Notes: generated from the sequence alone by a model not told the origin. 64,000 nt of DNA from Carnobacterium mobile DSM 4848 (GCF_000744825.1 NZ_JQMR01000001.1:2279501-2343500); one strand, 5' to 3'; numbered from the stretch's first letter, positions 43,753 through 53,566 are shown. Translations and numbers: made by a program.

Positions 43753-45387
43753 ATGAAAAAAGCAGGAGCAGCTATTTTTCTAGCAATGGTTATGTTTACT
43801 TTAGCGGCGTGTAGCGGCGGGAAAGAGTCGAATGATCCATCATCTACTAGTAGTTCACAAAAAATGAGTGCAACAGCAACCGGAGAATTAGCTACATTAG
43901 ACAGTGCTCTATATAGTGATGTCACAAGTTCTGATGCGATTGGGCAAATTTTTGAAGGATTGTATCGAATTGATAGCGAAAATAATCCGGAATTAGGTTT
44001 AGCAGAAAGTGATCCTATAGTTAATGATGCAGGCACCGTCTATACTTTTAAATTAAGAAATACGTCATGGTCAAACGGCGATCCACTGACAGCCGAAGAC
44101 TTTGTTTACGCTTTTCAAAAAGTAGTGGATCCTGAAAATGGATCACCGAGCTCAAATCAAATGGATATTTTTAAAAATGCTGCTGCCATTCGTAATGGTG
44201 AAATGGATTTGAATGAATTAGGGGTGAAAGCTCTTGATGAAAAGACATTAGAGCTAACATTAGAAAATCCGATTACTTATTTGCCTAAATTATTGACCGG
44301 TACACCTTTCTTCCCGCAAAATAAAGCATTTGCAACCGAACAAGGACAAAAATATGGAACCAATAGTGATACCATAACTTCTAACGGACCTTTTATCATT
44401 TCTAAATGGAACGGCACAAACTTAAAATGGACCTTCACAAAAAATCCTGATTATTGGGATGCAAAAAATGTCAAAATGGAACAAATCGACATAGAAGTAA
44501 TTAAAGAAACCAGTACTGGCGTAAATCTATTTGAAAATGGCGACGTTCAATACACTACATTAGCCAATGAATACGCCAAACAGTATAAAGATTCAGCAGA
44601 CTACCAGACTCAATTAAAGTTTTTATACGGATATCTTTCCTATAACGAAAAACGGGAAGCGACAGGAAATGTACATTTACGCAAAGCTCTTTCTTTAGCT
44701 GTGAATAAAGAAGCCTTCACAAAGACCATTTTAAATGATGGTTCTGAAGCACTAAATGGGATCATTCCAGCAAATTATGCTAATAATCCAGAAACTCATG
44801 AAGATTTCCGAACTGAGAATGGTGATTTCTTAGCTTATGATGTGGAAGCTGCTCAAACAGAGTGGAAAAAAGCCCAAGAAGAATTAGGTATTTCTGAAAT
44901 TGATTTAGAACTATTGACTTCTGATACCGAAGCTTCTAAAAAGACAGGAGAATATTTACAAGCTCAATTTGAACAAAATTTACCAGGAGTTTCCGTTCAT
45001 TTGCGTAATGTTCCATTGAAGAATCGACTTGAATTAACGAATAAAGGCGAATTTGACATGGCTTTTTCAACGTGGACACCAGATTATGAAGATCCCATCA
45101 ATTTCTTGGAAATTTATCAATCTACTAGCGGATTAAATTCTAGCGGATATGTTAGTGAAGCCTACGATCAAGGGATTGAAGAAATTCGCTCTACACTTGC
45201 ACTTAAACCATTAGACCGTTGGGAAAAAATGTTGGAACTTGAGCAGCTGCTGATTGAAAAAGATGCTGTCATTACGCCCATTTACCAAGGAGCTCAAGCT
45301 TATTTACTCGCACCAGAAGTTAAAGGATTAGTGATATTGCCTTTAGGTCGTACAGTATCTTACCGAATGGCTTCGATTGAAGACTAA
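43753..45387 (+). CDS. Oligopeptide-binding lipoprotein, OppA family
   Basis: A 544-residue lipoprotein: lipobox LAAC (Cys about residue 20) and an SBP family 5 domain with the peptide-transporter signature region around AIGQIFEGLYRID and WSNGDPLTAEDFVYAFQKVVDP. It binds peptides for an Opp-type ABC importer. No other opp genes are adjacent, so it is an orphan binding protein; in Lactobacillales such orphans supply peptides, including pheromones, to a shared Opp complex. GGAGGAGG lies upstream of the ATG. Confidence 0.92.
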   Translation: MKKAGAAIFLAMVMFTLAACSGGKESNDPSSTSSSQKMSATATGELATLDSALYSDVTSSDAIGQIFEGLYRIDSENNPELGLAESDPIVNDAGTVYTFKLRNTSWSNGDPLTAEDFVYAFQKVVDPENGSPSSNQMDIFKNAAAIRNGEMDLNELGVKALDEKTLELTLENPITYLPKLLTGTPFFPQNKAFATEQGQKYGTNSDTITSNGPFIISKWNGTNLKWTFTKNPDYWDAKNVKMEQIDIEVIKETSTGVNLFENGDVQYTTLANEYAKQYKDSADYQTQLKFLYGYLSYNEKREATGNVHLRKALSLAVNKEAFTKTILNDGSEALNGIIPANYANNPETHEDFRTENGDFLAYDVEAAQTEWKKAQEELGISEIDLELLTSDTEASKKTGEYLQAQFEQNLPGVSVHLRNVPLKNRLELTNKGEFDMAFSTWTPDYEDPINFLEIYQSTSGLNSSGYVSEAYDQGIEEIRSTLALKPLDRWEKMLELEQLLIEKDAVITPIYQGAQAYLLAPEVKGLVILPLGRTVSYRMASIED

Positions 45388-45399
45388 AAATAGAAAAAC

Positions 45400-45432
45400 A
45401 AAAAGAGAGAAGTTTTCTTCTGCTCTTTTTTT
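45400..45432 (+). terminator. Intrinsic terminator
   Basis: Stem AAAAAGAG-AGAAG with CTTCT-G-CTCTTTTT and a seven-T tail. Confidence 0.8.
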
Positions 45433-45441
45433 GTTTGTTAT

Positions 45442-45499
45442 AAAAAGAAAATATTTTCTTTTTATTTATATTGACGAAAATATTTTCGTGGAGTAGAAT
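45442..45499 (+). promoter_or_regulatory. Promoter and paired palindromic operators of the PTS-nanE operon
   Basis: TTGACG (45471-45476) and TAGAAT (45494-45499) are spaced by 17 bases. Two palindromes share the core GAAAATATTTTC: 45447-45458, extended to 22 bases, upstream of the -35, and 45476-45487 between -35 and -10. Their centres are 29 bases apart. The layout fits cooperative repression; an RpiR/NanR-type protein is the likely regulator, and one is encoded at 52514-53329. Confidence 0.75.
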
Positions 45500-45539
45500 A
45501 AAGCCAACATAAAGTTGTTTAATAAAAGGAGCGAAAAAA

Positions 45540-47078
45540 ATGAAGACATTCTTTGAAAAAGCACAGCAGTTCGGAAAATCTTTTATGTTACCGATTGCAA
45601 TTTTACCAGCAGCAGGATTATTATTAGGGATCGGTGGTGCATTATCTAATCCCAACACCATTAGTGCTTATCCCATTTTAGACGTTAGTTGGCTACAAGC
45701 GATCTTTACTGTAATGAGTAGTGCAGGAAATATTGTTTTTGCCAATTTACCGGTTATTTTTGCAGTTGGAGTAGCGGTTGGGTTAGCGCGTAATGATAAA
45801 GGGACAGCAGCTTTAGCAGCGTTGATCGGCTATCTAGTTATGCACTCGACAACAAATGCTATTTTAGGAATCACAGACAATTTAGTTACTGAAGATTTAG
45901 CAGCTGTTGGGCAAGGAGTCACATTAGGGATTCAAACGTTAGAATCAGGTGTTTTTGGCGGTTTGGTAATCGGAATAATGGCTTCTTGGCTGCACAATCG
46001 TTACTATAAAATTGAATTGCCTCAATATCTCGGGTTCTTTGGCGGTTCACGTTTTGTACCGATCGTAACGTCATTTGGTGCCATTATTTTGGGAACCGTT
46101 ATGTATTTCGTTTGGCCATTGTTTCAAAATGTTATCTTTAGTATTGGTGATGTCGTTAATGCAACTGGTTATATCGGTACTTTTTTCTATGGGTTTATTT
46201 TGCGTCTATTAGGACCATTTGGATTACACCATATCTTCTATCTGCCTTTTTGGCAAACAGCATTAGGCGGAACTTTAGAAGTTGGAGGTCACTTAGTTCA
46301 AGGAACACAAAATATTTTCTTTGCTCAATTAGCTGACCCTTCAACCACTCAATTCTTTGAAGGAACTTCTCGCTTTATGTCTGGACGCTTTATTACTATG
46401 ATGTTTGGATTAGCGGGAGCTGCTTATGCAATTTATAAAACGGCTAAACCTGAAAATAAAAAAGTTGTTGGCGGCCTCATGTTATCTGCTGCTTTAACTT
46501 CTTTCTTAACAGGGATCACTGAACCGCTTGAATTTTCATTTTTATTTATAGCACCAGCTCTATATGTAGTTCATGCCTTCTTTGATGGTTTAGCTTTTAT
46601 GTTAGCTCATATTTTTCAAATTACGATTGGTCAAACGTTCTCTGGCGGACTGATTGACTTCCTGCTTTTCGGGGTTTTACAAGGTAACGCTAAAACTCAT
46701 TGGATGACGGTTATTTTAATTGGGGTCGTTTGGTTCTTCCTATATTACTTCACATTTAAATTCTTGATTTTAAAATTCAATTTTAAAACTCCAGGACGAA
46801 CAGATGAATTGGAAGTAGCTGAAAAGAGAGAAAAACCTGAAGGACGTGCGTTGAACATTATTAATGCTTTAGGTGGAGAAGAAAACTTGGTGAACGTTGA
46901 TAACTGTGCGACACGGTTGCGTGTTACAGTAAAGGATGGTACAAAAGTTAACGAGCCTGCATTAAAAGAAACGGGCAGCAAAGGTGTCTTAGTTAAAGGA
47001 AATGGCGTTCAAGTCATTTATGGGCCACAAGTTACGGTGATTAAAAATGAAGTAACAGAATTATTAGGAGATGAATAA
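45540..47078 (+). CDS. PTS transporter EIICB, glucose/maltose superfamily, probably amino sugar or ManNAc
   Basis: A 512-residue fused permease and phosphocarrier. Residues 1 to about 410 form the EIIC domain with ITEPLEFSFLFIAPALY, the substrate-binding loop of this superfamily; residues about 430-512 form EIIB with the phosphorylated cysteine in NVDNCATRLR. No EIIA is attached, so a separate EIIA must serve it. NanE is the next gene after four bases, which suggests the sugar brought in is N-acetylmannosamine or a sialic-acid derivative. The operon promoter carries two palindromic operators. Confidence 0.9.
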   Translation: MKTFFEKAQQFGKSFMLPIAILPAAGLLLGIGGALSNPNTISAYPILDVSWLQAIFTVMSSAGNIVFANLPVIFAVGVAVGLARNDKGTAALAALIGYLVMHSTTNAILGITDNLVTEDLAAVGQGVTLGIQTLESGVFGGLVIGIMASWLHNRYYKIELPQYLGFFGGSRFVPIVTSFGAIILGTVMYFVWPLFQNVIFSIGDVVNATGYIGTFFYGFILRLLGPFGLHHIFYLPFWQTALGGTLEVGGHLVQGTQNIFFAQLADPSTTQFFEGTSRFMSGRFITMMFGLAGAAYAIYKTAKPENKKVVGGLMLSAALTSFLTGITEPLEFSFLFIAPALYVVHAFFDGLAFMLAHIFQITIGQTFSGGLIDFLLFGVLQGNAKTHWMTVILIGVVWFFLYYFTFKFLILKFNFKTPGRTDELEVAEKREKPEGRALNIINALGGEENLVNVDNCATRLRVTVKDGTKVNEPALKETGSKGVLVKGNGVQVIYGPQVTVIKNEVTELLGDE

Positions 47079-47082
47079 CTAA

Positions 47083-47769
47083 ATGAATATGTTGGAACAA
47101 GTGAAATCAAAGCTAATTGTATCTTGTCAAGCTCTAGCACATGAACCACTGCACAGCTCATATATTATGGGCCGTATGGCAGTAGCTGTTGAAGAAGGCG
47201 GAGCAAGTGGCATCCGTGCTAATTCAAAAGAAGATATCATTGAAATCAAAAAGAATACAAAATTGCCAGTTGTAGGAATCGTTAAACGCAATTATGCAGA
47301 TTCAGAGATTTTTATCACAGCTACAATGAAAGAGATTGACGAATTGGCAGAAACGAATTGTGAGATGATTGCATTAGATGCTACTTGTCGTAAACGTCCT
47401 AACAATGAAAAATTGGCTGATTTTGTTCAAAAAATTCGAACAAAGTATCCAAAGGTTTTATTGATGGCAGATGTTTCAACCATTGAAGAGGCAGTTGAAG
47501 CTGAAAAACTTGGTTTTGATTGTGTTTCAACAACTTTAATGGGATACACAAAAGAATCAGAAGGACATAACATTGCAGATGACGATTTTGTTCGACTAAA
47601 AGAAATTTTAAAAATAGTCAAAATACCCGTAATCGCAGAAGGACATGTCGATACTCCAGAAAAAGCAAAACGTTGTCAAGAGTTAGGTGTGTATTCAATG
47701 GTTGTTGGCAGTGCTATTACAAGGCCGCAACTGATCACAAAAGCTTTTGTAAATAAAATAAATGAATAG
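47083..47769 (+). CDS. nanE: N-acetylmannosamine-6-phosphate 2-epimerase
   Basis: A 228-residue TIM barrel of the NanE family: SCQALAHEPLH at the start, VVGIVKRNY, ALDATCRKRPN (with the catalytic Lys and Asp region), STTLMGYTKES and VIAEGHVDTP. It turns ManNAc-6-P into GlcNAc-6-P. Coupled to a PTS permease, it would process imported ManNAc directly. AGGAGATGA at the end of the PTS gene provides the ribosome binding site. No nagA or nanA lies in the window. Confidence 0.94.
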   Translation: MNMLEQVKSKLIVSCQALAHEPLHSSYIMGRMAVAVEEGGASGIRANSKEDIIEIKKNTKLPVVGIVKRNYADSEIFITATMKEIDELAETNCEMIALDATCRKRPNNEKLADFVQKIRTKYPKVLLMADVSTIEEAVEAEKLGFDCVSTTLMGYTKESEGHNIADDDFVRLKEILKIVKIPVIAEGHVDTPEKAKRCQELGVYSMVVGSAITRPQLITKAFVNKINE

Positions 47770-47774
47770 ATAGT

Positions 47775-47829
47775 AAAAAAACTAGCAGTGAATGAGTTGT
47801 GGTTGACTCATTTTCTGCTAGTTTTTTTA
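47775..47829. terminator. Bidirectional terminator
   Basis: Stem AAAAAACTAGCAG and AATGAGT arms with a seven-base loop and T run, between nanE and the convergent CLC gene. Confidence 0.85.
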
Positions 47830-47859
47830 GTATATAAAGAATAAATACAGCATAGCTGC

Positions 47860-49107
47860 TTAATCAGCCTCAAATAAAACGCCTTTTTTAATACCCACTT
47901 TTTGAGCGGAATAAATTCCAGAATTTCCTGAACAGATGTAGCTGATAACACAAATCAAAAATAAATAAATAGCATTTTCTGAACCAAATAATTCAATTCC
48001 CATAATAAAACAAGCAATAGGAGTATTCGTAGCTCCCGTAAAAACACCGATAAAACCTAGACCTGCTAAGAATCCGACAGGTAAATAAAGCAAAGAGGCC
48101 AATGAACTGCCCAACGTAGCACCTATTACAAATAAAGGCGTCACTTCTCCGCCTTGGTAACCGGCTCCCAAGGTAAAGACTGTAAAAACTAATTTGCCTA
48201 AAAAGTCAAAAGGATGTGCCTCACCGCTAAAAGCTTGATCTAGTAAAGGTAAACTTAAGCCTAAATAAGAACGATTGTTAATAATAAGGGCCAGCAAAAC
48301 AACTACTGTTCCGCCGATGAATGTTCGGATAACAGGTTCAGGCATCCATTTCGTATACCATTTTTTGATCACAACAATTGAACGACTGAAGATTAAACCT
48401 GTTAATCCAAATAAAGCTCCAGCTACCAAAAGTTTGAAGAATAAGGAGGATGATTCGGCAGGTGCAAGAGCCATTGTGTATTTGATGTGTGACACACCGT
48501 ATCCTTTGACCACTAGATTAGAAAAATAAGCAGAAAAGAAACTAGGAAGTAGAGCTTCATGTCTGATTAAACCTAAAGCCAATACTTCTAAACCAAAAAC
48601 TGTTCCAGCTAAAGGAGTTCCAAAAACAGCACTAAATCCACCGCTAATCCCGCAAATAATCACAATCTTGCGGCTTGCTTTATTTAAATGTAACAATTGA
48701 CCTACATGCTCTGCAATTGAGCCACCCATTTGAACAGCGGTTCCTTCTCGTCCAGCAGATCCGCCAAGTAAATGTGTCATTAACGTTCCAAATAAAGTTA
48801 GTGGAACCAAACGAAGTGGGATGTGTTCATCTGCACCGTTAGCTTGTTCAATAACTAAATTATTTCCTTGAATAGCATTTTTCCCCATTTTTTTATAAAA
48901 GAATGAAATAAGAGCCCCGCCAAAAGGTAGTAAATAAAAGAGCCAGCTATAAGCTGATTGCTGTTTTGAGACCCAAGTTAAGCTAGTGAGAAAAAAAGCC
49001 GTCACAGATCCAATCAGGAGGCTAAGTACTCCAGTTATCAAGATCCATTTTATACTATATAAAGCAATTGCTGTTACATTGTTTTTGATTAAAACTATCT
49101 TTTGCAT
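47860..49107 (-). CDS. CLC-F fluoride/proton antiporter (EriC-F)
   Basis: A 415-residue CLC-family membrane protein. The first selectivity motif reads GNNLV instead of the chloride-type GSGIP, the mark of the fluoride-exporting CLC-F branch, and GSAGREGTAVQ holds the gating glutamate. Its leader carries a fluoride riboswitch, which independently supports fluoride as the substrate. It pumps F- out against the proton gradient. The start ATG has only a weak ribosome binding site (GAAAGTAG). Confidence 0.93.
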   Translation of the reverse strand: MQKIVLIKNNVTAIALYSIKWILITGVLSLLIGSVTAFFLTSLTWVSKQQSAYSWLFYLLPFGGALISFFYKKMGKNAIQGNNLVIEQANGADEHIPLRLVPLTLFGTLMTHLLGGSAGREGTAVQMGGSIAEHVGQLLHLNKASRKIVIICGISGGFSAVFGTPLAGTVFGLEVLALGLIRHEALLPSFFSAYFSNLVVKGYGVSHIKYTMALAPAESSSLFFKLLVAGALFGLTGLIFSRSIVVIKKWYTKWMPEPVIRTFIGGTVVVLLALIINNRSYLGLSLPLLDQAFSGEAHPFDFLGKLVFTVFTLGAGYQGGEVTPLFVIGATLGSSLASLLYLPVGFLAGLGFIGVFTGATNTPIACFIMGIELFGSENAIYLFLICVISYICSGNSGIYSAQKVGIKKGVLFEAD

Positions 49108-49181
49108 ACTTGATTCACTACTTTCTATTATTTTTTTTACTTTATTCAGTTTTTGAACCTAACAAAAAGCAATACAAAAAG

Positions 49182-49285
49182 AGCCTGCTTAAATAAAACA
49201 TATCAAAGTATGCTTATTTAAGCAGGCGTCATTAATCACACTGATTGTGATGGTTAAAGGCGAACACCATCGCCGATTTAATTGT
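49182..49285 (-). promoter_or_regulatory. Fluoride riboswitch (crcB motif) with terminator expression platform
   Basis: On the minus strand the aptamer reads GGCGATGGTGTTCGCC, then TTTAACCATCAC, and TAATGACGCCTGC, which match the conserved fluoride aptamer pieces, including the GGCG/CGCC stem and the pseudoknot partner. The aptamer's last GCCTGC also forms the 5' arm of a long terminator stem (GCCTGCTTAAATAA and complement, 49182-49227). Fluoride binding should block the terminator and allow transcription of the CLC-F gene. Confidence 0.9.
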
Positions 49286-49428
49286 TATGTCAAGATTAGC
49301 ACGGAGTAACAAAGAATACAAGAAATTTTTTGTGCGGATGCTTAACAAGTGAACCTCTTATTGTTAAGGTTAAATAGGGGAAGAAACCTCTAGGTTAACT
49401 GATAAAAATACTAAAATAGAAGATTAGA

Positions 49429-49458
49429 CTAGATTGTTCATCTAGAGAGTGATAATAT
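49429..49458 (+). promoter_or_regulatory. Palindrome and possible -10 upstream of trkA
   Basis: A perfect inverted repeat CTAGAT-TGTTC-ATCTAG (49429-49445) precedes TAATAT (49453-49458). The -35 is poor. The rest of 49286-49582 contains no gene, and I see no c-di-AMP riboswitch signature. Confidence 0.35.
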
Positions 49459-49582
49459 AGCGCATAGGTAAAAAAAAAGATGTAAATTTTTAGTTTTTCG
49501 TAGATAAAAATGAATTCTTTTATCTTTTTATTTTTCTGAAAATAGTTAAAAATATAGAGTAAGATGGAGGATACAAAAAGAT

Positions 49583-50959
49583 ATGAAAATTGTTATCGTA
49601 GGTGGAGGGAAAGTTGGTGAGTTCCTTTGCACTTCGCTTTCAACCGAAGGCAATGATATTATTTTGATTGAAAAAAATAGTAAAATTTTAGAAAGAATTA
49701 CTAATAAAACAGATATTTTCGGAATTGTGGGAAACGGAGCAAATTACGATATTCAAATAGAAGCAAATGTAGCAGAATGCGATATTTTTATTGCAGTTAC
49801 AGAAATGGATGAAATCAATATGATTTCGTCAATCATTGCTAAAAAATTAGGAGCAAAAAATACTATCTTAAGAGTAAGGAATCAAGAGTATTCATCGCAT
49901 ATGGACTTTGTGAGAGAAAGTTTAGGAATCACGATGATGATTAATCCAGAACTGGAAGCGGCAAAAGATATGGCTAATTTAATAAAATTTCCATCTGCAT
50001 TAAGTGTCGAAGCGTTTGTTAATGGACGCGTAAACATGGTGGAGATGGAAGTTACAGAAAATAGCCCATTAAATAAAATGAATCTGGTTGACTTTAAAGA
50101 TGAATATAAAGATATTATGGTAATGATTGTTTTAAGAGACGAGACTGCTTTTATTCCATCTGGGGATACGACTTTAGAAAAAGGCGATCGTGTATACGTT
50201 ACCGGCGGCCAAAAACAATTGAATAAGTTTTATAAATTTGCCGGTTCATATAAAGAAAAAATCAAATCTGTGATGATCGTCGGTGGTGGAAGGATAACTT
50301 ATTATCTTTTAAAAATGTTGAGCCCGTTAAAGTTGGATATCAAAGTTATTGAACAAGATGAGGCAAAAGCTTTTGAATTAAGCAGTCACTTTCCTGAAGT
50401 AGTGGTCATCAATGGAGATGGAACCGATCAAAGCTTTTTAGACGAAGAACATATGGAAATGTATGATTCTGTCATTAGTTTGACAGGAGTTGATGAAGAA
50501 AATGTCATCAATTCTATGTATGCAGCAAAAAAAGATATGAAAAAAATTATTACAAAGATCAATCGAATATCTTTAATGAAAATTCTAGGCAGCGTGGGAC
50601 TGCAATCAATCGTCACTCCAAAGAGAATTATCGCCAACAATATTATTCGTTTTGTTCGTTCACTCGAAAATTCTCAAGCTTCAAATGTCGAAGCACTTTA
50701 TCGTTTGGCGGATGATCAAGTAGAAGTGCTTCAATTTAAAGTCAAAGAAAGCAGTCGAATCATCAATATCCCTTTAAATGATCTCAATACGAAGAGCAAT
50801 TTATTGATTGCTTATATTATTAGAGGGAAAAAAGTTCTCTTTCCAGATGGGCAAGATATGATTAAGCCGAATGATCATGTTATTGTAGTAAGTACAAACC
50901 GGACATTCAATGACATTGATGACATTTGGGAACAAAAGAAGGCTAAAAGAAATGAATAA
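49583..50959 (+). CDS. trkA: Potassium uptake regulatory protein TrkA
   Basis: A 458-residue cytoplasmic protein with two RCK units. Each begins with a nucleotide-binding Rossmann motif (IVIVGGGKVGEFL at residue 2, and VMIVGGGRITYYLL at about 232) and ends with a TrkA-C domain (about 140-220 and 370-453). It gates TrkH in response to NAD(H), ATP/ADP or c-di-AMP. The trkH start overlaps its last codons by eight bases, indicating translational coupling. Confidence 0.94.
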   Translation: MKIVIVGGGKVGEFLCTSLSTEGNDIILIEKNSKILERITNKTDIFGIVGNGANYDIQIEANVAECDIFIAVTEMDEINMISSIIAKKLGAKNTILRVRNQEYSSHMDFVRESLGITMMINPELEAAKDMANLIKFPSALSVEAFVNGRVNMVEMEVTENSPLNKMNLVDFKDEYKDIMVMIVLRDETAFIPSGDTTLEKGDRVYVTGGQKQLNKFYKFAGSYKEKIKSVMIVGGGRITYYLLKMLSPLKLDIKVIEQDEAKAFELSSHFPEVVVINGDGTDQSFLDEEHMEMYDSVISLTGVDEENVINSMYAAKKDMKKIITKINRISLMKILGSVGLQSIVTPKRIIANNIIRFVRSLENSQASNVEALYRLADDQVEVLQFKVKESSRIINIPLNDLNTKSNLLIAYIIRGKKVLFPDGQDMIKPNDHVIVVSTNRTFNDIDDIWEQKKAKRNE

Positions 50960-52397
50960 TGCTATGGTAAGGTTTATAATCGGAAAAATACTTAGAATAG
51001 AAGCAGTTTTAATGGTTTTTCCTCTGATAGTCAGCTTTATTTACAAAGAAGATAGTGTCTACCAGTTGAGTTTTTTAGTTGTGATTCTCTTATTACTGAT
51101 TCTTGGATATGTATTCTGTAGAGGGAAAATAGCTCAAAAAAAGATATATGCTAAAGAAGGCTTTGTTATTGTTTCTTTAACATGGATTTCATTATCTTTT
51201 TTTGGAGCATTGCCTTTTGTGATAAGTGGCGATATCCCTTCAATTATCGATGCTTTTTTCGAGACAAGCAGCGGTTTTACAACTACCGGTTCAAGCATCT
51301 TGGTCAATGTTGAATTGCTTTCTCATTCGATGTTATTTTGGCGTAGTTTTACTCATTTAGTAGGCGGGATGGGTGTCCTTGTATTTGCGCTTGCTGTGAT
51401 GCCGCAATTGGGATCTGAGTCAGTTCATATTATGAAAGCAGAAGTGCCAGGTCCAGTTTTTGGAAAGATCGTGGCTAAACTTTCTACTTCTGCAAGGATT
51501 TTGTATCTTATTTACCTTTCGATGACCGCCGTTATGGTTGTATTGTTATTGTTTGGCGGTATGAATCTTTTTGATGCTTTGTTACATGCATTTGGAACAG
51601 CTGGAACAGGTGGATTTGGTTTACGAAATGGTAGTCTCTTATCTTACGATAGTGCTTATATAGATACGGTATTAAGTGTGGGAATGGTCTTATTTGGAAT
51701 TAACTTTAATTTGTATTATTTGATTTTGATTGGTCATGTTAAAGATGCATTTAAGAGTGAAGAGCTGCGATGGTATTTTATGATCATTGGATCAGCTGTA
51801 CTATTGATATGTTTAAATCTCTTTAGAACTTACGATTCGATTGGCAGAATGGTTCGAGATGTATTCTTTACAGTTTCTTCGATAATCACGACAACTGGAT
51901 TTTCAACAGCGAACTTTGGACAATGGCCTCTCTTCTCGAGAACGGTGTTATTGTTATTGATGTTCTTTGGAGCATGTGCTGGTTCAACAGCAGGAGGATT
52001 GAAAATTTCAAGAGTTATCTTGATGTTAAAATCAGCTCTGGCAGAGTTTAAAAGAATGCGTCAGCCGAATCGAGTTGTTGCAGTAAAGTATGAAAATAAA
52101 ATAGTTGACCGTGATATCCTTCGTGGAGTTTCCAGTTACCTATTAGTGTATCTTGTTGTTTTTATTGGCCTAGTGTTAATTGTCAGCTTTGACTTTACTG
52201 ATTTTGAATCAGCTTTTAGTGCGGTTGCTGCGACTTTTAATAATATTGGCCCCGGCTTAGGGACTGTTGGGCCAGCAGAAAGTTTCGCAGGATTATCCAA
52301 CTGGACTAAAGTATTATTATCTTTCGTTATGATTGCGGGAAGATTGGAGATATTTCCAATCATTATTCTATTTTCCCCAACTACTTGGAAAAAATAA
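50952..52397 (+). CDS. trkH: Potassium transporter membrane subunit TrkH
   Basis: A 481-residue channel-like K+ transporter with four M1-P-M2 repeats; pore loops such as TSSGFTTTGSS, TAGTGGFG, SIITTTGFST and FNNIGPGLG carry the selectivity filter glycines. The ATG at 50952 has AGAAGG eight bases upstream and overlaps trkA; the in-frame ATG at 50910 lies within trkA without a site. With TrkA it imports potassium, important in osmotic adaptation. Confidence 0.94.
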   Translation: MNNAMVRFIIGKILRIEAVLMVFPLIVSFIYKEDSVYQLSFLVVILLLLILGYVFCRGKIAQKKIYAKEGFVIVSLTWISLSFFGALPFVISGDIPSIIDAFFETSSGFTTTGSSILVNVELLSHSMLFWRSFTHLVGGMGVLVFALAVMPQLGSESVHIMKAEVPGPVFGKIVAKLSTSARILYLIYLSMTAVMVVLLLFGGMNLFDALLHAFGTAGTGGFGLRNGSLLSYDSAYIDTVLSVGMVLFGINFNLYYLILIGHVKDAFKSEELRWYFMIIGSAVLLICLNLFRTYDSIGRMVRDVFFTVSSIITTTGFSTANFGQWPLFSRTVLLLLMFFGACAGSTAGGLKISRVILMLKSALAEFKRMRQPNRVVAVKYENKIVDRDILRGVSSYLLVYLVVFIGLVLIVSFDFTDFESAFSAVAATFNNIGPGLGTVGPAESFAGLSNWTKVLLSFVMIAGRLEIFPIIILFSPTTWKK

Positions 52398-52437
52398 CGT
52401 AATGAACCTGAAGAGAGAGACTCTTTTAAACCCTCAC

Positions 52438-52487
52438 AAAAACAGCACTTTACTTCAATAGGTTTTGGAGTAAAGTGCTGTTTTTTT
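52438..52487. terminator. Bidirectional terminator
   Basis: A 17-bp stem AAAAACAGCACTTTACT with a 14-base loop and seven T, between trkH and the convergent RpiR gene. Confidence 0.88.
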
Positions 52488-52513
52488 ATGCTGAAATTGA
52501 AGAGAGAAACTAA

Positions 52514-53329
52514 TTAATTGTGTTGTTCTAAATCTAATGTAACTAAAGTCTTTTCACGATTCGCCAAGTAAGTTTTGTTTTCAAGCAGAGCATAGCACAA
52601 AATATCTAAAATGAAATGAATGGGTAATTGACTGTTAATAAAGCGTGGATCAGTAATCGTTCGGTTATCGGAAGCAAAAAGAACCCCGTCAGCAATAGCG
52701 GTTAAATTTGTATGATTGCGGTTAGTGATGGCGAAAATAGTATCTGATTCTTTTTTAGCTACTGCACAAGCTTCAACAACTGCATCTGTTTCTCCAGAAT
52801 TGGAAATACCAATCAACAAATCACCCTTTTTTAACAAAGTGGCGCTCATCAGCATCATATGCGGATCAGTAATGGCATCAACGATCAAACCCATTCTTGC
52901 TAAGCGATATTTTAACTCTGTAGCACTAAGTCCAGAGCTGCCTAAACCACAAACCAAAATTTTATTTGATTGTTGAACAGCACTCACTAAAGCGCCAATC
53001 TGTAGATGATCAATCAATTGTGAAGAAGAATGGATCAACTGGGTATAATAATCGGTTATTTTTTCTGTTAATTGGGCAGGAGCGGGCAAAGCTGTCAGCT
53101 CTTGACTAACATATGTCTTGAATTCTGAAAAACTACGGTAGTCTAGTTTATGACAAAACCTAGTAATCGTTGCATTCGAAGTATGAGTTAACTCGGCCAG
53201 CTCTTTAATGTTCCACTGATCAATTTGCTCTTGGTGATCTAGCACAAAAGTAGCAATCTGCTTGTCTTTTTTTGAGAGAAGACTATAATTTTGAGAAATT
53301 CGGTTGGAAAGATTAAGATGGTTTACCAT
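52514..53329 (-). CDS. MurR/RpiR-family transcriptional regulator
   Basis: A 271-residue regulator: N-terminal helix-turn-helix (about residues 1-77, WNIKELAELTHTSNATITRFCHKL) and C-terminal SIS sugar-phosphate-binding domain (about 125-255, CGLGSSGLSA and ISNSGETDAVVEAC). RpiR proteins sense phosphosugars and control sugar or amino-sugar operons. It has no metabolic neighbour; the PTS-nanE operon at 45.5 kb, whose promoter has paired palindromes, is a plausible target. No copy of the GAAAATATTTTC core appears upstream of its own start. Confidence 0.88.
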   Translation of the reverse strand: MVNHLNLSNRISQNYSLLSKKDKQIATFVLDHQEQIDQWNIKELAELTHTSNATITRFCHKLDYRSFSEFKTYVSQELTALPAPAQLTEKITDYYTQLIHSSSQLIDHLQIGALVSAVQQSNKILVCGLGSSGLSATELKYRLARMGLIVDAITDPHMMLMSATLLKKGDLLIGISNSGETDAVVEACAVAKKESDTIFAITNRNHTNLTAIADGVLFASDNRTITDPRFINSQLPIHFILDILCYALLENKTYLANREKTLVTLDLEQHN

Positions 53330-53566
53330 TTGAATTACCTGCCTATGTATTCATTTTCTTTTAGAATACCATTTAAATGAAGTTTATACAAAAAGAGGAA
53401 TAACAAAAAATTAATAAGCAAAATAAAATCTGCTATCAAAGGATTGAATAAAAACTTTTTAAAACAAGCAGCAAAAAGAATAAAAATTCTACATAGTTAT
53501 CAACACTCTTTTTCGGTCTTTGGTGCTATACTAAACGCAAATAACTATATATGGAGGCGACACAAG

